This document shows positions 53,534 through 62,307 of a stretch of DNA of 64,000 nucleotides, piece by piece; the first letter of the stretch is position 1; every line of letters starts with the position of its first letter. The notes under the pieces are model-generated. The model ran no database searches. It was not told where the DNA came from and saw only the letters and a list, made by a program, of their open reading frames with translations. Source of the stretch: an uncultured delta proteobacterium (GTDB taxonomy: Bacteria > Desulfobacterota > Desulfovibrionia > Desulfovibrionales > Desulfovibrionaceae); assembly GCA_903843965.1 (NCBI GenBank), contig CAIMRY010000017.1:1-64000 (forward strand), given 5' to 3'. The position numbers were made by a program, and so were the translations under genes.

Positions 53534-55400
53534 ACAGATCTTCACCCGCCCCGGAAGCGACTTCCTGGGCCAGCTGGCCGGGCTGCCCAGGCACCTGGAC
53601 GCGGTCATGCCCATGCGCCGCCAGCACCGCCACGAGCTCGCGGGGCAGATACGCCAGCTCTCACACCTCTTGACCGACGAGCGCGACGACCTGAAGCGCG
53701 ACTACCTATCCGACCCGGCGGCGCTCTCGGCCTACCTGCGCTACTTCCTGCCCTGGAACATCTACCGCCTGGGCGTGCTTTTTGCCGGGCTGGCCCTGGA
53801 CCCCGGCGGCGACAATCCTGAAGCTGAAGCCACCATCATCGACCTGGGGGCCGGACCGCTCACAACGGCCCTGGCCCTGTGGATGGCCAGGCCGCACCTG
53901 CGCCGCCGCAAGCTGCACTTCATCTGCGTGGACCGCGCGCAACGGCCCATGCGCGCAGGCCTGGACACGCTGAAGAGCCTGGCCGCGAAAAACGGCCTGG
54001 AGCCCTGGCGCTTCACCCTGGTCAAGGGCTCGCTGGACGAGCGCCTGCGCGAAAAGGCCGACCTGGTGGTCATGGGCAATGCCCTGAACGAGGTGCTGCA
54101 CCGGGGCGAGGGCGCCCTGCTGGAGGACGCCGAGGTCCTGGCCGCGCACCTGTGCTCCATGCTCACCCCCGCAGGCCAACTCATGGTTGTGGAGCCCGGC
54201 ATCCGGCCCTCGGCGCATTTGCTCTCGGCCCTGCGGCGCGGGCTGCTGCACCGGGGACTGAAGCCGCTGTCCCCCTGCCCGCACACCGGCCCCTGCCCCA
54301 TGAGCGGGCGCGGCTACACGGCCTGGTGCCACTTCAATTTCGATGCCGAGGCCGCCCCGGCTTGGCTCAAGCGTCAGTCCGAGGACGCCCGGCTGACCAA
54401 GGACAACGTCAGCCTGAGCTTCCTCTTCTTCTCGGCCCGTGGCCGCAAGCTGGAGGCGGAGCCGGGCAAAAGCCTGGTGCGCGCCGTGTCCGGCCCGTTC
54501 GAGCTGCCCGCCGCCGGAAAGGACAGCGAGGGCCAGCAGCGGCGCTTCGGCCAGTACTGCTGCTCGGAGCGCGGCCTGACCCTGCTCTCCCTGCCGCAGA
54601 AGCACTTGGTGCCCCTGCCCGGCACCCTGCTGGAGGCCGCCTGGCCTGCGGACCCGACCAAGGACGCCAAGTCCGGCGCGCTGGTGCTGCCCCTGTGCCA
54701 GGTTCCCGGCGCGGACCAGCCCGCGCCCGCGCCCGTACCCGCATCCGCACGATCGGCCCGGCCAAAGCCTGCGCGCAAGCCGCCGCGCCTGCCTTCGGAG
54801 CGGCCCATGGAGCGTGGCCCCAAACCCAAGGCCAAGGCGAAACCCGCGACCGAAACCGCGCCCCGGTCTGAGTCTGGGTCTGCGTCTGCGTCAGGGGCTG
54901 CCCCCAAAGCCTCGGACAAGACCACGGCAAAGCCGACGCGTCTGCCTTCGGAACGTCCGCTGAAGCGCGGCCCCAAGCCTGAGCACAAGGCTTCGGGCAA
55001 CCATCCCGACTCGGCTGCAGGCAAGACATCAGACAGGACCGCTACGCCTTCCGGCCAGGCCAGAGCCGCCCACGCGGACATGCGCGCGGGCAAAGCCGCT
55101 GACGCGTCGATAAGCACTTCAACAGGCGCTTCGCACAACAAATCGCCGGGCAAGCCTGCGGACAAGACGGCAGGCAAACATAATGTTCCGTCCGGCTATG
55201 CGGACGATCCCTTTGCCGATGCGCAGGTGCAGGAGGCGGCGCGCAAGGCCGACCACCGGCCCGCGAAGAAGAAGCCGGGCAGGCCTGCGGTCAAGGTCGT
55301 GAGCAAGCCCGAGAGCAAGAAGGGCGGCAAGTCCGCGCCCAAGGCCGACTCGCGCGCATCCCGCAAGGCCCAGAAGGCCCAGAAAAGCCAGAAGAAATAG
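53523..55400 (+). CDS. Rsm22-like ribosomal RNA methyltransferase with a long basic C-terminal tail
   Basis: A 625-residue protein. Residues about 1-390 match the Rsm22 family: IDLGAGPLTTALALWMA (SAM motif), a cysteine pattern CPHTGPCPM...WCHF that likely binds a metal or Fe-S cluster, and RLTKDNVSLSFLFFS. The Rsm22 family is linked to small-subunit assembly. Residues about 400-625 are lysine-, proline- and alanine-rich and disordered, with two copies of RLPSERPxxRGPKP. The ATG at 53523 lies inside the end of the ASKHA gene. lipB begins directly at the next base after its stop. Confidence 0.82.
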   Translation: MSPEQIFTRPGSDFLGQLAGLPRHLDAVMPMRRQHRHELAGQIRQLSHLLTDERDDLKRDYLSDPAALSAYLRYFLPWNIYRLGVLFAGLALDPGGDNPEAEATIIDLGAGPLTTALALWMARPHLRRRKLHFICVDRAQRPMRAGLDTLKSLAAKNGLEPWRFTLVKGSLDERLREKADLVVMGNALNEVLHRGEGALLEDAEVLAAHLCSMLTPAGQLMVVEPGIRPSAHLLSALRRGLLHRGLKPLSPCPHTGPCPMSGRGYTAWCHFNFDAEAAPAWLKRQSEDARLTKDNVSLSFLFFSARGRKLEAEPGKSLVRAVSGPFELPAAGKDSEGQQRRFGQYCCSERGLTLLSLPQKHLVPLPGTLLEAAWPADPTKDAKSGALVLPLCQVPGADQPAPAPVPASARSARPKPARKPPRLPSERPMERGPKPKAKAKPATETAPRSESGSASASGAAPKASDKTTAKPTRLPSERPLKRGPKPEHKASGNHPDSAAGKTSDRTATPSGQARAAHADMRAGKAADASISTSTGASHNKSPGKPADKTAGKHNVPSGYADDPFADAQVQEAARKADHRPAKKKPGRPAVKVVSKPESKKGGKSAPKADSRASRKAQKAQKSQKK

Positions 55401-56108
55401 ATGCGCGTCGTCGACCTGGGAGTCATGGCCCACCACGAGGCCGAGGCCCTGCAACTGGCCACCCTGGCCGAGGTGCTGGCGGGAGGCGAGCAGACGCTGT
55501 TTCTGGTGGAGCACCCGAAGGTCATCACCCTGGGCAGGCAGGGCGGGCAGGAGAATCTGCACGTGAACGCGGCGTTTCTGGCCAACCAGGGCATCGAGCT
55601 GGCCCAGACCCGGCGCGGCGGCAACATCACCTGCCATTTCCCCGGCCAGCTGGTGGCCTACCCGATCTTCCGCGTTGACCGGCGCAGGGGCGGCATCCGT
55701 CAATTTTTCGCGGACATGGAGGAGGCGGTCATCCGCACCACCGCCCAGTTCAGCGTGCGGACCGTGCGCCGCCCCGGCTTTCCCGGCGTCTGGGTGGCCG
55801 ATCAGACGAATGTCCGGGCGGGCATTCAGGCGGACATTCAGACGGACATACGTACAGACGTCCAGGCCGGGGCGCGCAAGATCTGCTCCATGGGCATCGG
55901 GGTCAAACGCGGGGTCACCTACCACGGCCTGGCCCTGAACGTGGGGCCGGATGTCAGCCTGTTTCAGCTCATCACCCTCTGCGGCATCAGTGGGGCCGCA
56001 GCCACCTCGCTTTCCCGCGAGGCCGGGCGGGAAATCGCCATGAAGGAAGTGAAGGATGTCCTTGCCGAAGAATTCCGAGCCCTGTTTGCGCATCCCGCCC
56101 TGGCTTAG
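55401..56108 (+). CDS. lipB: Octanoyltransferase LipB
   Basis: LipB moves octanoyl from acyl carrier protein to lipoyl domains. The 235-residue protein has FLVEHPKVITLGRQGG, RRGGNITCHFPGQLVAYPIF, and the catalytic Lys160 and Cys194, 34 residues apart as in E. coli (KICSMGIGVKRGVTYHGLALNV ... TLCGI). Residues about 137-158, just before the lysine, are a repeat-like insertion (NVRAGIQADIQTDIRTDVQ). It starts with no gap after the Rsm22-like gene and overlaps lipA by 53 bases. Confidence 0.93.
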   Translation: MRVVDLGVMAHHEAEALQLATLAEVLAGGEQTLFLVEHPKVITLGRQGGQENLHVNAAFLANQGIELAQTRRGGNITCHFPGQLVAYPIFRVDRRRGGIRQFFADMEEAVIRTTAQFSVRTVRRPGFPGVWVADQTNVRAGIQADIQTDIRTDVQAGARKICSMGIGVKRGVTYHGLALNVGPDVSLFQLITLCGISGAAATSLSREAGREIAMKEVKDVLAEEFRALFAHPALA

Positions 56109-56940
56109 GGTCAAGCTGCCCAGCAACACAACCTTTGTCGGCACGCGCGGCCTGCTGGAGGGCCTGGGGCTGAACACTGTGTGCCAGAGCGCCCGCTGTC
56201 CCAACACCTGGGAATGTTTCTCCAATTCCGTCGCCACCTTCCTGGTCATGGGTCGGGAGTGCACGCGCAACTGCGCCTTCTGCAACATCAATCCCGGCGC
56301 GCCGGAACCCCTGGACGCGGACGAGCCCCGGCGCGTGGCCGAAGGCGCGGCCAGGCTCGGCCTCAAGCACGTGGTCGTGACCTCCGTGACCCGCGACGAC
56401 CTGCCTGACGGCGGGGCCGCGCACTTCGCCGCCACCATCCGCAAGGTGCGCGATCGCCTGCCCGGCTGCACCGTCGAAGTGCTCATCCCGGACTTCCGGG
56501 GCGACGCGGCGGCCCTGGAGACCGTGCTGGCGGCCCGCCCGGACGTGCTGAACCACAACGTGGAGACCGCGCCGCGCCTGTACCCGGCCATCCGCCCCCA
56601 GGCCGACTACGCCCAGAGCCTGGAGCTGTTGCGGCGCGTGGCGGCGGACACAAGAGGCATCCCGGCCAAGAGCGGGCTCATGGTCGGACTGGGCGAAACA
56701 GACGAGGAACTCAAGCAGACCATCCGCGACCTGGCGGGCGTGGGCTGCGCCATGATCACCGTGGGGCAGTACATGCGGCCCTCGCGCCTGCACCCGCCCG
56801 TGGTGCGCTACATGGTGCCGGAGGAGTTCGAGGCCCTGGCCGAGTTCGGCCGCTCGCTCGGCGTGGCCAAAATGTTCTGCGCGCCCCTGGTGCGCAGCAG
56901 CTACCACGCGGCCGAGCTGGCGCAGGATTCCGACAGCTGA
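56056..56940 (+). CDS. lipA: Lipoyl synthase LipA
   Basis: LipA inserts two sulfurs into protein-bound octanoate. The 294-residue radical SAM enzyme carries the auxiliary-cluster motif CQSARCPNTWEC (Cys 43, 48, 54), the SAM-cluster CTRNCAFC (69, 73, 76) and the terminal serine ligand in VRSSYHA. VVVTSVTRDDLPDGGA, HNVETAPRLYP and KSGLMVGLGETDEEL are all typical. The start inside lipB has GAAGGAAGTGAAGG upstream. Together with lipB it supplies lipoate to pyruvate, 2-oxoacid or glycine systems. Confidence 0.96.
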   Translation: MSLPKNSEPCLRIPPWLRVKLPSNTTFVGTRGLLEGLGLNTVCQSARCPNTWECFSNSVATFLVMGRECTRNCAFCNINPGAPEPLDADEPRRVAEGAARLGLKHVVVTSVTRDDLPDGGAAHFAATIRKVRDRLPGCTVEVLIPDFRGDAAALETVLAARPDVLNHNVETAPRLYPAIRPQADYAQSLELLRRVAADTRGIPAKSGLMVGLGETDEELKQTIRDLAGVGCAMITVGQYMRPSRLHPPVVRYMVPEEFEALAEFGRSLGVAKMFCAPLVRSSYHAAELAQDSDS

Positions 56941-56965
56941 TCCAATATTTCCCCCGTGCAATCGC

Positions 56966-56994
56966 TAGACATCAGTGCAGCGCGGGTGTAGATT
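56966..56994 (+). promoter_or_regulatory. Candidate sigma-70 promoter of the DASS transporter gene
   Basis: TAGACA (five of six to TTGACA) and TAGATT (four of six to TATAAT) are separated by 17 bases in an AT-richer stretch. It leaves a leader of about 65 bases before the GTG start. The match is plausible but not strong. Confidence 0.45.
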
Positions 56995-57063
56995 GTGAAT
57001 AATTGTTCAAGTACTTAGCGCACCTGATCACGACCTTTTCCCTCAACACCACCGGAGGTCACT

Positions 57064-58776
57064 GTGAGCAAGCTTTGGAAAGGACTGCTGCCCATCCTGG
57101 CAGCGTTGGCGATTTGGGCCATCCCCACCCCACAGGGCCTGGAGCCTTTCGCCTGGCAATATTTCTCCATCTTCGTCGGCGTTGTGGTGGCCCTCATCCT
57201 GGAGCCCATCCCGGCGGCCGCCGTGGGCCTGGTGGGCGTGGTGCTCTGCGCCTCGCTGATGCTTGTGCCCGCGCCCGAACCCCCGAAGGCCCCCGCGCCC
57301 AAGCCCGATGCGGCCAAGGTCGAGGCCGCCAAGCCAGCGGACGCGCCCAAGCCGCCTGACGGCGTGAAGGCGCCCGACGCGGCCAAGACAGACGCAGCCA
57401 AACCAGCCGCCGCTCCGGCCGCCGCTCCTGCAGCAGCAGCCAAGGCCGAGGCTCCGAAGGCCGATGCGGCCAAGCCCGCCGCCGCTCCTGCTGTGGCTGG
57501 CGCTCCTGCTGTGGCTGGCGCTCAGGTTGCGGTCAAGCCCGACGCAGCCAAGTCCGCCGTGAAGAAGCCCAAGCCCGCCGACGAGATCCGTTGGGCGCTG
57601 GCCGGGTTCTCCAACGGCACCGTGTGGCTGATCTTCATCGCCTTCATGTTCGCCCTGGGCTATGAAAAGACCGGTTTGGGCAAGCGCATCTCGCTTCTGC
57701 TCATCAGGACCCTGGGCAAGCGCACCCTGGGCCTGGGCTACGCCGTGGCCTTGAGCGACCTGGCCCTGGCCCCGTTCATGCCGTCCAACACCGCGCGCAG
57801 CGGCGGCACCATCTTCCCCATCATCAAGAACATTCCTGGGCTGTATGGCTCCACCCCGGACAACGAGCCGCGCAAGATCGGCGGCTACCTCATGTGGACG
57901 GCGCTGGCCACCACCTGCATCACCAGCTCCATGTTCCTCACCGGCCTGGCCCCGAACCTGCTGGCCCTGTCCATCGTGGAGAAGACCATCGGCATCAAGA
58001 TCGCCTGGGGCGAATGGTTCATCGCCTTTGCCCCGGTCGGCATCGCCCTGTTCCTGGCCACGCCCTGGCTGGCCTATGTCCTCTACCCGCCCACCCTGAA
58101 GGTTTCCGTGGACGCCCCGGTCTGGGCGGCCAAGGAGCTGAGCACCCTCGGCCCCATCACCTCCAAGGAACTGACCATGGCCGGTCTGGCGATCTTCGCC
58201 CTGCTGGGCTGGATCTTCGGCGACGCCTACCTGGACGCCACCCTGGTGGCGCTCATCGCGCTCACGCTGATGATCCTCACGAACGTCATCACCTGGGATG
58301 ACCTCTTGGGCCACAAGCAGGCCTGGAACGTGCTGTTCTGGTTCGCCACCCTGGTCACCCTGGCCGACGGCCTGGCCCGGGTCGGCTTCCTGAAGTGGTT
58401 CGCCACCACCAGCGCCGGGGCAATGTCCGCGTACTCGCCCATGACCATCGTGGTCATGCTGCTGGTGCTGTTCTTCGTGGTGCACTACCTCTTCGCCAGC
58501 ATCACGGCCCACGTGACCGCGCTTTTGCCCGTGTTCCTGACCACGGCGGCGGTCATCCCCGGCGTGAACATCAAGCTGCTGGCCATGCTGCTCTGCCTGA
58601 GCCTGGGCATCATGGGCATCATCACGCCGTACGCCACGGGCCCCAGCCCCATCTACTACGGCAGCGGATTTGTCTCGCGCAAGGACTTCTGGCTCCAGGG
58701 CTTCATCTTCGGCGCCATCTTCCTGGCCGCGCTCTTGATCATCGGCGTGCCCTACCTCATGGGCATCTACGGCTAG
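57064..58776 (+). CDS. DASS/SLC13-family anion symporter with a large Ala/Pro/Lys insertion
   Basis: A 570-residue sodium-coupled dicarboxylate, tricarboxylate or sulfate transporter. About ten helices are visible. The first substrate-binding Ser-Asn-Thr lies in APFMPSNTARSGGTIFPI; the second half-repeat has ITPYATGPSPIYYGSG. Between the second and third helices is an insertion of about 105 residues (roughly 71-175) of PAPKPDAAKVEAAKPAD-type sequence, made of short repeats. It starts at GTG 57064 with GGAGGT upstream and ends before a strong terminator. It probably imports C4-dicarboxylate or sulfate in an anaerobe; which one is not visible. Confidence 0.87.
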   Translation: MSKLWKGLLPILAALAIWAIPTPQGLEPFAWQYFSIFVGVVVALILEPIPAAAVGLVGVVLCASLMLVPAPEPPKAPAPKPDAAKVEAAKPADAPKPPDGVKAPDAAKTDAAKPAAAPAAAPAAAAKAEAPKADAAKPAAAPAVAGAPAVAGAQVAVKPDAAKSAVKKPKPADEIRWALAGFSNGTVWLIFIAFMFALGYEKTGLGKRISLLLIRTLGKRTLGLGYAVALSDLALAPFMPSNTARSGGTIFPIIKNIPGLYGSTPDNEPRKIGGYLMWTALATTCITSSMFLTGLAPNLLALSIVEKTIGIKIAWGEWFIAFAPVGIALFLATPWLAYVLYPPTLKVSVDAPVWAAKELSTLGPITSKELTMAGLAIFALLGWIFGDAYLDATLVALIALTLMILTNVITWDDLLGHKQAWNVLFWFATLVTLADGLARVGFLKWFATTSAGAMSAYSPMTIVVMLLVLFFVVHYLFASITAHVTALLPVFLTTAAVIPGVNIKLLAMLLCLSLGIMGIITPYATGPSPIYYGSGFVSRKDFWLQGFIFGAIFLAALLIIGVPYLMGIYG

Positions 58777-58800
58777 ACCAAACCCGCACAACGCAAACAA

Positions 58801-58832
58801 AGACCCCGGGGCGCAGGCTCCGGGGTCTTTTC
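58801..58832 (+). terminator. Rho-independent terminator after the DASS gene
   Basis: A 9-bp inverted repeat (AGACCCCGG / CCGGGGTCT) with a ten-base loop is followed by a T-rich tract. It is 25 bases past the stop. Confidence 0.9.
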
Positions 58833-58904
58833 TTTGGCTGATGGGCGGAGGCGAGGGGCGAGGGGCGGGGGGCAAGGCGAGGTGGAGACGCGGAAGGAGG
58901 CTGA

Positions 58905-59927
58905 TCAGCGCAGCAGCGCCCAGGTCAGCTCGTGCTTGTTGTGCGCCAGGTGCAGCAGGCGCGAGCCGGGAATGGCCGCAAAGGCTTGCGCGGTCTCGTG
59001 GTCGGTCTCGGCCTGGAACTTCAGGGTGCACACGAAGTTGCGGCAGGTTCCGGCCTCCAGCCAGCGCTGGATGAGCCCAAGCAGGCGCTCCGGGTAGCAG
59101 GCCATGTCCGAGAAGAGCCAGTCCACGGGCCTGTCCGGGGGTGCCGCCAGGGCCGGGTCGAGCCCGAAGCCGCTGCCCAGGCAGTGGTCCACGTTCGGCA
59201 TGGCGCCGATGCGCGGGTCGAGCGGGGCCTTGTCCACGCTGAACACCCGCGCGCCGAGTGTCGCCAGCACCCAGCTCCAGCCGCCAGGGCTCGACCCCAG
59301 GTCCAGGCACAGCTCGCCGGGACTGGGCGCGACGCCGAGCAGGGTGAAGGTCTCCCAGAGCTTCAAATACGCCCGGCTGGGCGCGCTTTCGCGGTCCTCC
59401 ACGAACTGCGGCTGGCCGTCCGGGTACGGGCTGGTGCAGGCGGGCGCGGCGATGAGCCAGCCCTCGTCCCACAGGGTCCAGGAGCCAAGCTGGGCCGTGG
59501 GCGCGGGCTGGCCGAAGACCTGCGGCCTGGCCGAGACCTTGGGCAGCTTGTCGGTGACAAGCGCGCTGCGCCGGGCCAGCCGCACCGGGTGCGGCCACCA
59601 GTTGCGCTGGATGCCGCGCAGGGCCTTGGCCGCCTGGCCGATGCTCGGCGCAGGCACAAGCCGTGCATCCAGCCAGATGTTCTGCGCCCAGGCAGGCTTC
59701 GCCTGATTCATGGCAGGCTTCGCCCGGTTCATGGTGAAGACGAGGTCGCCAAAGACCACGTGTTCCGGCCCGGACCTGCCGGAAAGGCCCAGCTCGGCCA
59801 AAAGCTCGGGCAGAAAGCCCGGCGCAGCCAGGTAGCCGGTGAACGTGCCGGACGCCATCCAGCCGGGCAGGACTTCCGGCAGGGGGAACAGGAAGTCGTC
59901 GCTTCCAGGGTTCATGTCGGCATGCAT
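58905..59927 (-). CDS. RlmM-like 23S rRNA 2'-O-methyltransferase
   Basis: A 340-residue FtsJ/RrmJ-fold methyltransferase with an N-terminal THUMP-like part. The SAM motif is LCLDLGSSPGGWSW, then VFSVDKAPLD, DWLFSDMACYPERL and FVCTLKFQ. The Lys-Asp-Lys-Glu style catalytic set of RlmM (K, D, K) is visible. RlmM modifies C2498 of 23S rRNA. The start at 59927 (MHADMNPG) has GGAG eight bases upstream; nearby ATGs in frame are alternatives. A short NRAKPAMNQAKPA duplication is present. The gene lies after the FAD protein on the same strand, separated by the repeat. Confidence 0.85.
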   Translation of the reverse strand: MHADMNPGSDDFLFPLPEVLPGWMASGTFTGYLAAPGFLPELLAELGLSGRSGPEHVVFGDLVFTMNRAKPAMNQAKPAWAQNIWLDARLVPAPSIGQAAKALRGIQRNWWPHPVRLARRSALVTDKLPKVSARPQVFGQPAPTAQLGSWTLWDEGWLIAAPACTSPYPDGQPQFVEDRESAPSRAYLKLWETFTLLGVAPSPGELCLDLGSSPGGWSWVLATLGARVFSVDKAPLDPRIGAMPNVDHCLGSGFGLDPALAAPPDRPVDWLFSDMACYPERLLGLIQRWLEAGTCRNFVCTLKFQAETDHETAQAFAAIPGSRLLHLAHNKHELTWALLR

Positions 59928-59942
59928 GTCAGGACTCCAGGC

Positions 59943-59996
59943 CTTCATCACGATTCCAGGGACTTCATCACGATTCCCTTCATCACAATTCCAGGT
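59943..59996. repeat. Tandem copies of the FAD-gene 3' end
   Basis: CTTCATCACGATTCCAGG and variants begin at 59943, 59963 and 59979; the last includes the FAD gene's stop (TCA complement at 59983). The first two lie beyond the stop, between that gene and the methyltransferase start. Confidence 0.9.
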
Positions 59997-61665
59997 CGCC
60001 CACGGGCAGGCCGCAGAGGCTCAAGGCCGCAGCCTCGGCCACGCGCAGGCCGTCCACCGCGCTGGAGACAATGCCCCCGGCGTAGCCCGCGCCCTCCCCC
60101 GCCGGGAACAGGCCGGGCAGGCCCACGCTCTGCATGTCCGCCCCGCGCAGGATGCGCACCGGCGAGGACGAGCGCGTCTCCACCCCGGTGAGCACGGCGC
60201 TGGCCTCGGCAAAGCCGCGCAGCTTGCGGTCAAAGGCGGGCAGGGCCTCGCGCATTGCGGCGGATACAAAGTCCGGCAAACAGCGCGAAAGGTCCGCCGG
60301 GCGCACCCCCGGCTCATAGCTCGGGTGGATCAGGCCGAAGCCCTGGGAGGCGCGGCCAGCCAGAAAATCGCCCACGCTCTGGGCGGGGGCCGCGTAGCCG
60401 CCCCCGCCGAGTTCAAAGGCCAGGCGCTCCCAGCGGCGCTGGAAGTCCACGCCCGCCAGCGGGTTGTCGCTGCCCAGGTCCGCCGGGCCGACGTTCACCA
60501 AGAGCGCGCTGTTGCTGTTCACCGCCGCGCGGGCGTGCAGGCTCATGCCGTTGGTGACCACGCAGCCCTCCTCGTTGGCCGCCGCGATGACCGACCCGCC
60601 GGGGCACATGCAGAAGCTGTAGATCGAGCGGCCAGCGGCGGCCCCGTCCTGGCAGGCGTGCGCCAGCTTGTAGTCCGCCGGGCCCAGGGCCGGGTGCCCG
60701 GCCAGGTCGCGCAGCTGCGCCCGGTCGATGTCCCATTGCAGGTGCTCCACCCGGCAGCCCATGGCGAAGGGTTTCTGCTCCAGGCGCACGCCGCCAGCAA
60801 ACAGCATGGCGAAGGTGTCGCGCGCGCTGTGCCCAACGGCCAGGATCACCGCCGAGGCCGGTATCTCCGCGCCGTCGGAAAGCTTGACTCCGGCCACACG
60901 ACCCTGGCGCGCCACGATGCCGTCCACCCGCGCGCCAAAGCGCACCGCTCCGCCCAGGGCCAGGATGCTTGTGCGCAGCCCCAGCACCACCCCGCGCAGC
61001 AGGTCCGTGCCCACGTGCGGCTTGTGCTGCCAGAGGATGTCCTCGGGCGCGCCGTGGGCCACCAGCTCGGAGAGCACTTTCCGGCAGCGGCCCCGGCGCT
61101 CCTTGGTCTGGGTGGTCAGCTTGCCGTCGGAGAACGCCCCGGCCCCGCCCTCGCCGAACTGGACGTTGGATTCCGGCGAAAGCGGTCCGCCGCGCCAGAA
61201 GGCGTCCACGCATGTGGCGCGCTGCTCGATGGCCTGGCCGCGCTCCAGCACCAGCGGCGCAAACCCGGCCTGGGCCAGGGCCAGGGCCGCGAACAGCCCG
61301 CAGGGGCCCGCGCCGATGACCACGGGCCGCGGCAATGCCGACGCAGGGGCTGCCGGGGCCACAACCGGAAAGCGGTACTGCTGCTCGGACAAAAGCGTTA
61401 CGCCGGAACCCTCCGAACATTTCGCCAGCACGCGGGCCTCGCCGGGCGCGCCAACGCCCTGGCAGACATCCAGATCAACATCCAGGCTGTACAGAAACAC
61501 GGCGGCGTTCTTTTTGCGCGCGTCCAGGCTGCGGCGCGCCACGCGCACGCTGGCCAGGTCGGCCTCGGACAGGCCCAGGCGCTGCGCAGCGGCCTGGCGG
61601 AGTTCGGCCTCGGCGTGGGCCGGGCCGGCGGGCAGGGGCAGGCGGATGTCAGTCAGGCGAAGCAT
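59983..61665 (-). CDS. FAD-dependent oxidoreductase (uncharacterised dehydrogenase family)
   Basis: A 560-residue flavoprotein. The first ~115 residues form a small domain (LRLTDIRLPLPAG, AAQRLGLSEADLASVRVARRSLDARKKN) found in this family. Then PVVIGAGPCGLFAALALAQAG (FAD Rossmann), LERGQ, GGAGAFSDGKLTTQTK, VILAVGHSARDTFAML, FCMCPGGSVIAA and GLFPAGEGAGYAGGIVSSAVDGLRVAEA. The ATG at 61665 matches the conserved start. It is distantly related to the protein at 20516. Function unknown; related proteins are often near methyltransferase or rRNA genes. Its 3' end is tandemly duplicated. Confidence 0.87.
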   Translation of the reverse strand: MLRLTDIRLPLPAGPAHAEAELRQAAAQRLGLSEADLASVRVARRSLDARKKNAAVFLYSLDVDLDVCQGVGAPGEARVLAKCSEGSGVTLLSEQQYRFPVVAPAAPASALPRPVVIGAGPCGLFAALALAQAGFAPLVLERGQAIEQRATCVDAFWRGGPLSPESNVQFGEGGAGAFSDGKLTTQTKERRGRCRKVLSELVAHGAPEDILWQHKPHVGTDLLRGVVLGLRTSILALGGAVRFGARVDGIVARQGRVAGVKLSDGAEIPASAVILAVGHSARDTFAMLFAGGVRLEQKPFAMGCRVEHLQWDIDRAQLRDLAGHPALGPADYKLAHACQDGAAAGRSIYSFCMCPGGSVIAAANEEGCVVTNGMSLHARAAVNSNSALLVNVGPADLGSDNPLAGVDFQRRWERLAFELGGGGYAAPAQSVGDFLAGRASQGFGLIHPSYEPGVRPADLSRCLPDFVSAAMREALPAFDRKLRGFAEASAVLTGVETRSSSPVRILRGADMQSVGLPGLFPAGEGAGYAGGIVSSAVDGLRVAEAAALSLCGLPVGDLEL

Positions 61666-62307
61666 GGGCGTCCTTGCGTAAAAATGATGCGCTGCCTCCG
61701 AAGGCCGGAGGGCGCGCGGCCCAGGGACATCCGAAGGCGCGCGGCGGAAGGGGCTTGTACGCGTGCGCCGCCAGGAACACAACCGCCCGGACACAACCGT
61801 CCAGACCGCAGCCGCCCGGCGGTCGCAGCCCCCACCCCGGGCGACATGGCCGAACGCCGGAGGCCTTGCAGGCGGCCGGGCAGGCGGCCAAGCAGACAGG
61901 TTGCCTCAGGCGCGGCGTCCTGAGCCGCCTTGTCCATGCTGCTGTGTAATCCGCGCGCCAAAACGGGTCAAGCAGGGCCACGGACGGCTGCTCTACCAAC
62001 TGCTTCACGCGCCGGAAGCCCTGGCGCAGGACGCGCACCGACCACGTCTCAACCTTTGCCGAACTCCAGCGAAACGCGGCGGCGCTCCTGCCGTCGCAGC
62101 GGCCACCCACGGAGATACGCCAAGGCGGTCCGCGCACGGAGCGTCCTGACCGGAAACAGCAGTGCACGCGTGGTCCAGGGCAATACGCTGGCCCTCCGCA
62201 GCAGCCTTCACCGCCTGCAAACCCGGCGCGGCCCAAACAGCAGTGACCGGCGCAATGTTCGCAGACACCTGCTGGACAGGCCCGACCGGACGCGCTAGAA
62301 ATCAGCA
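61666..62307. other. Intergenic region between the FAD gene and cheV
   Basis: About 640 bases, divergent promoters expected. A minus-strand frame is open almost throughout but is cysteine- and arginine-rich with no family sense. A string resembling a tRNA D-arm lies at 61990-62010 on the minus strand, but no cloverleaf forms. Nothing else stands out. Confidence 0.5.

Noticed and set aside
55170-55930. Loss of the LipB catalytic cysteine (RGV where some relatives have RGC)
   Set aside because: The catalytic cysteine is 34 residues after the lysine; here that position is Cys194, so the active site is complete.
61985-62035. Minus-strand string resembling a tRNA D-arm (AGTTGGTAGAGC)
   Set aside because: No acceptor stem, anticodon arm or TTC-containing T loop can be built around it.
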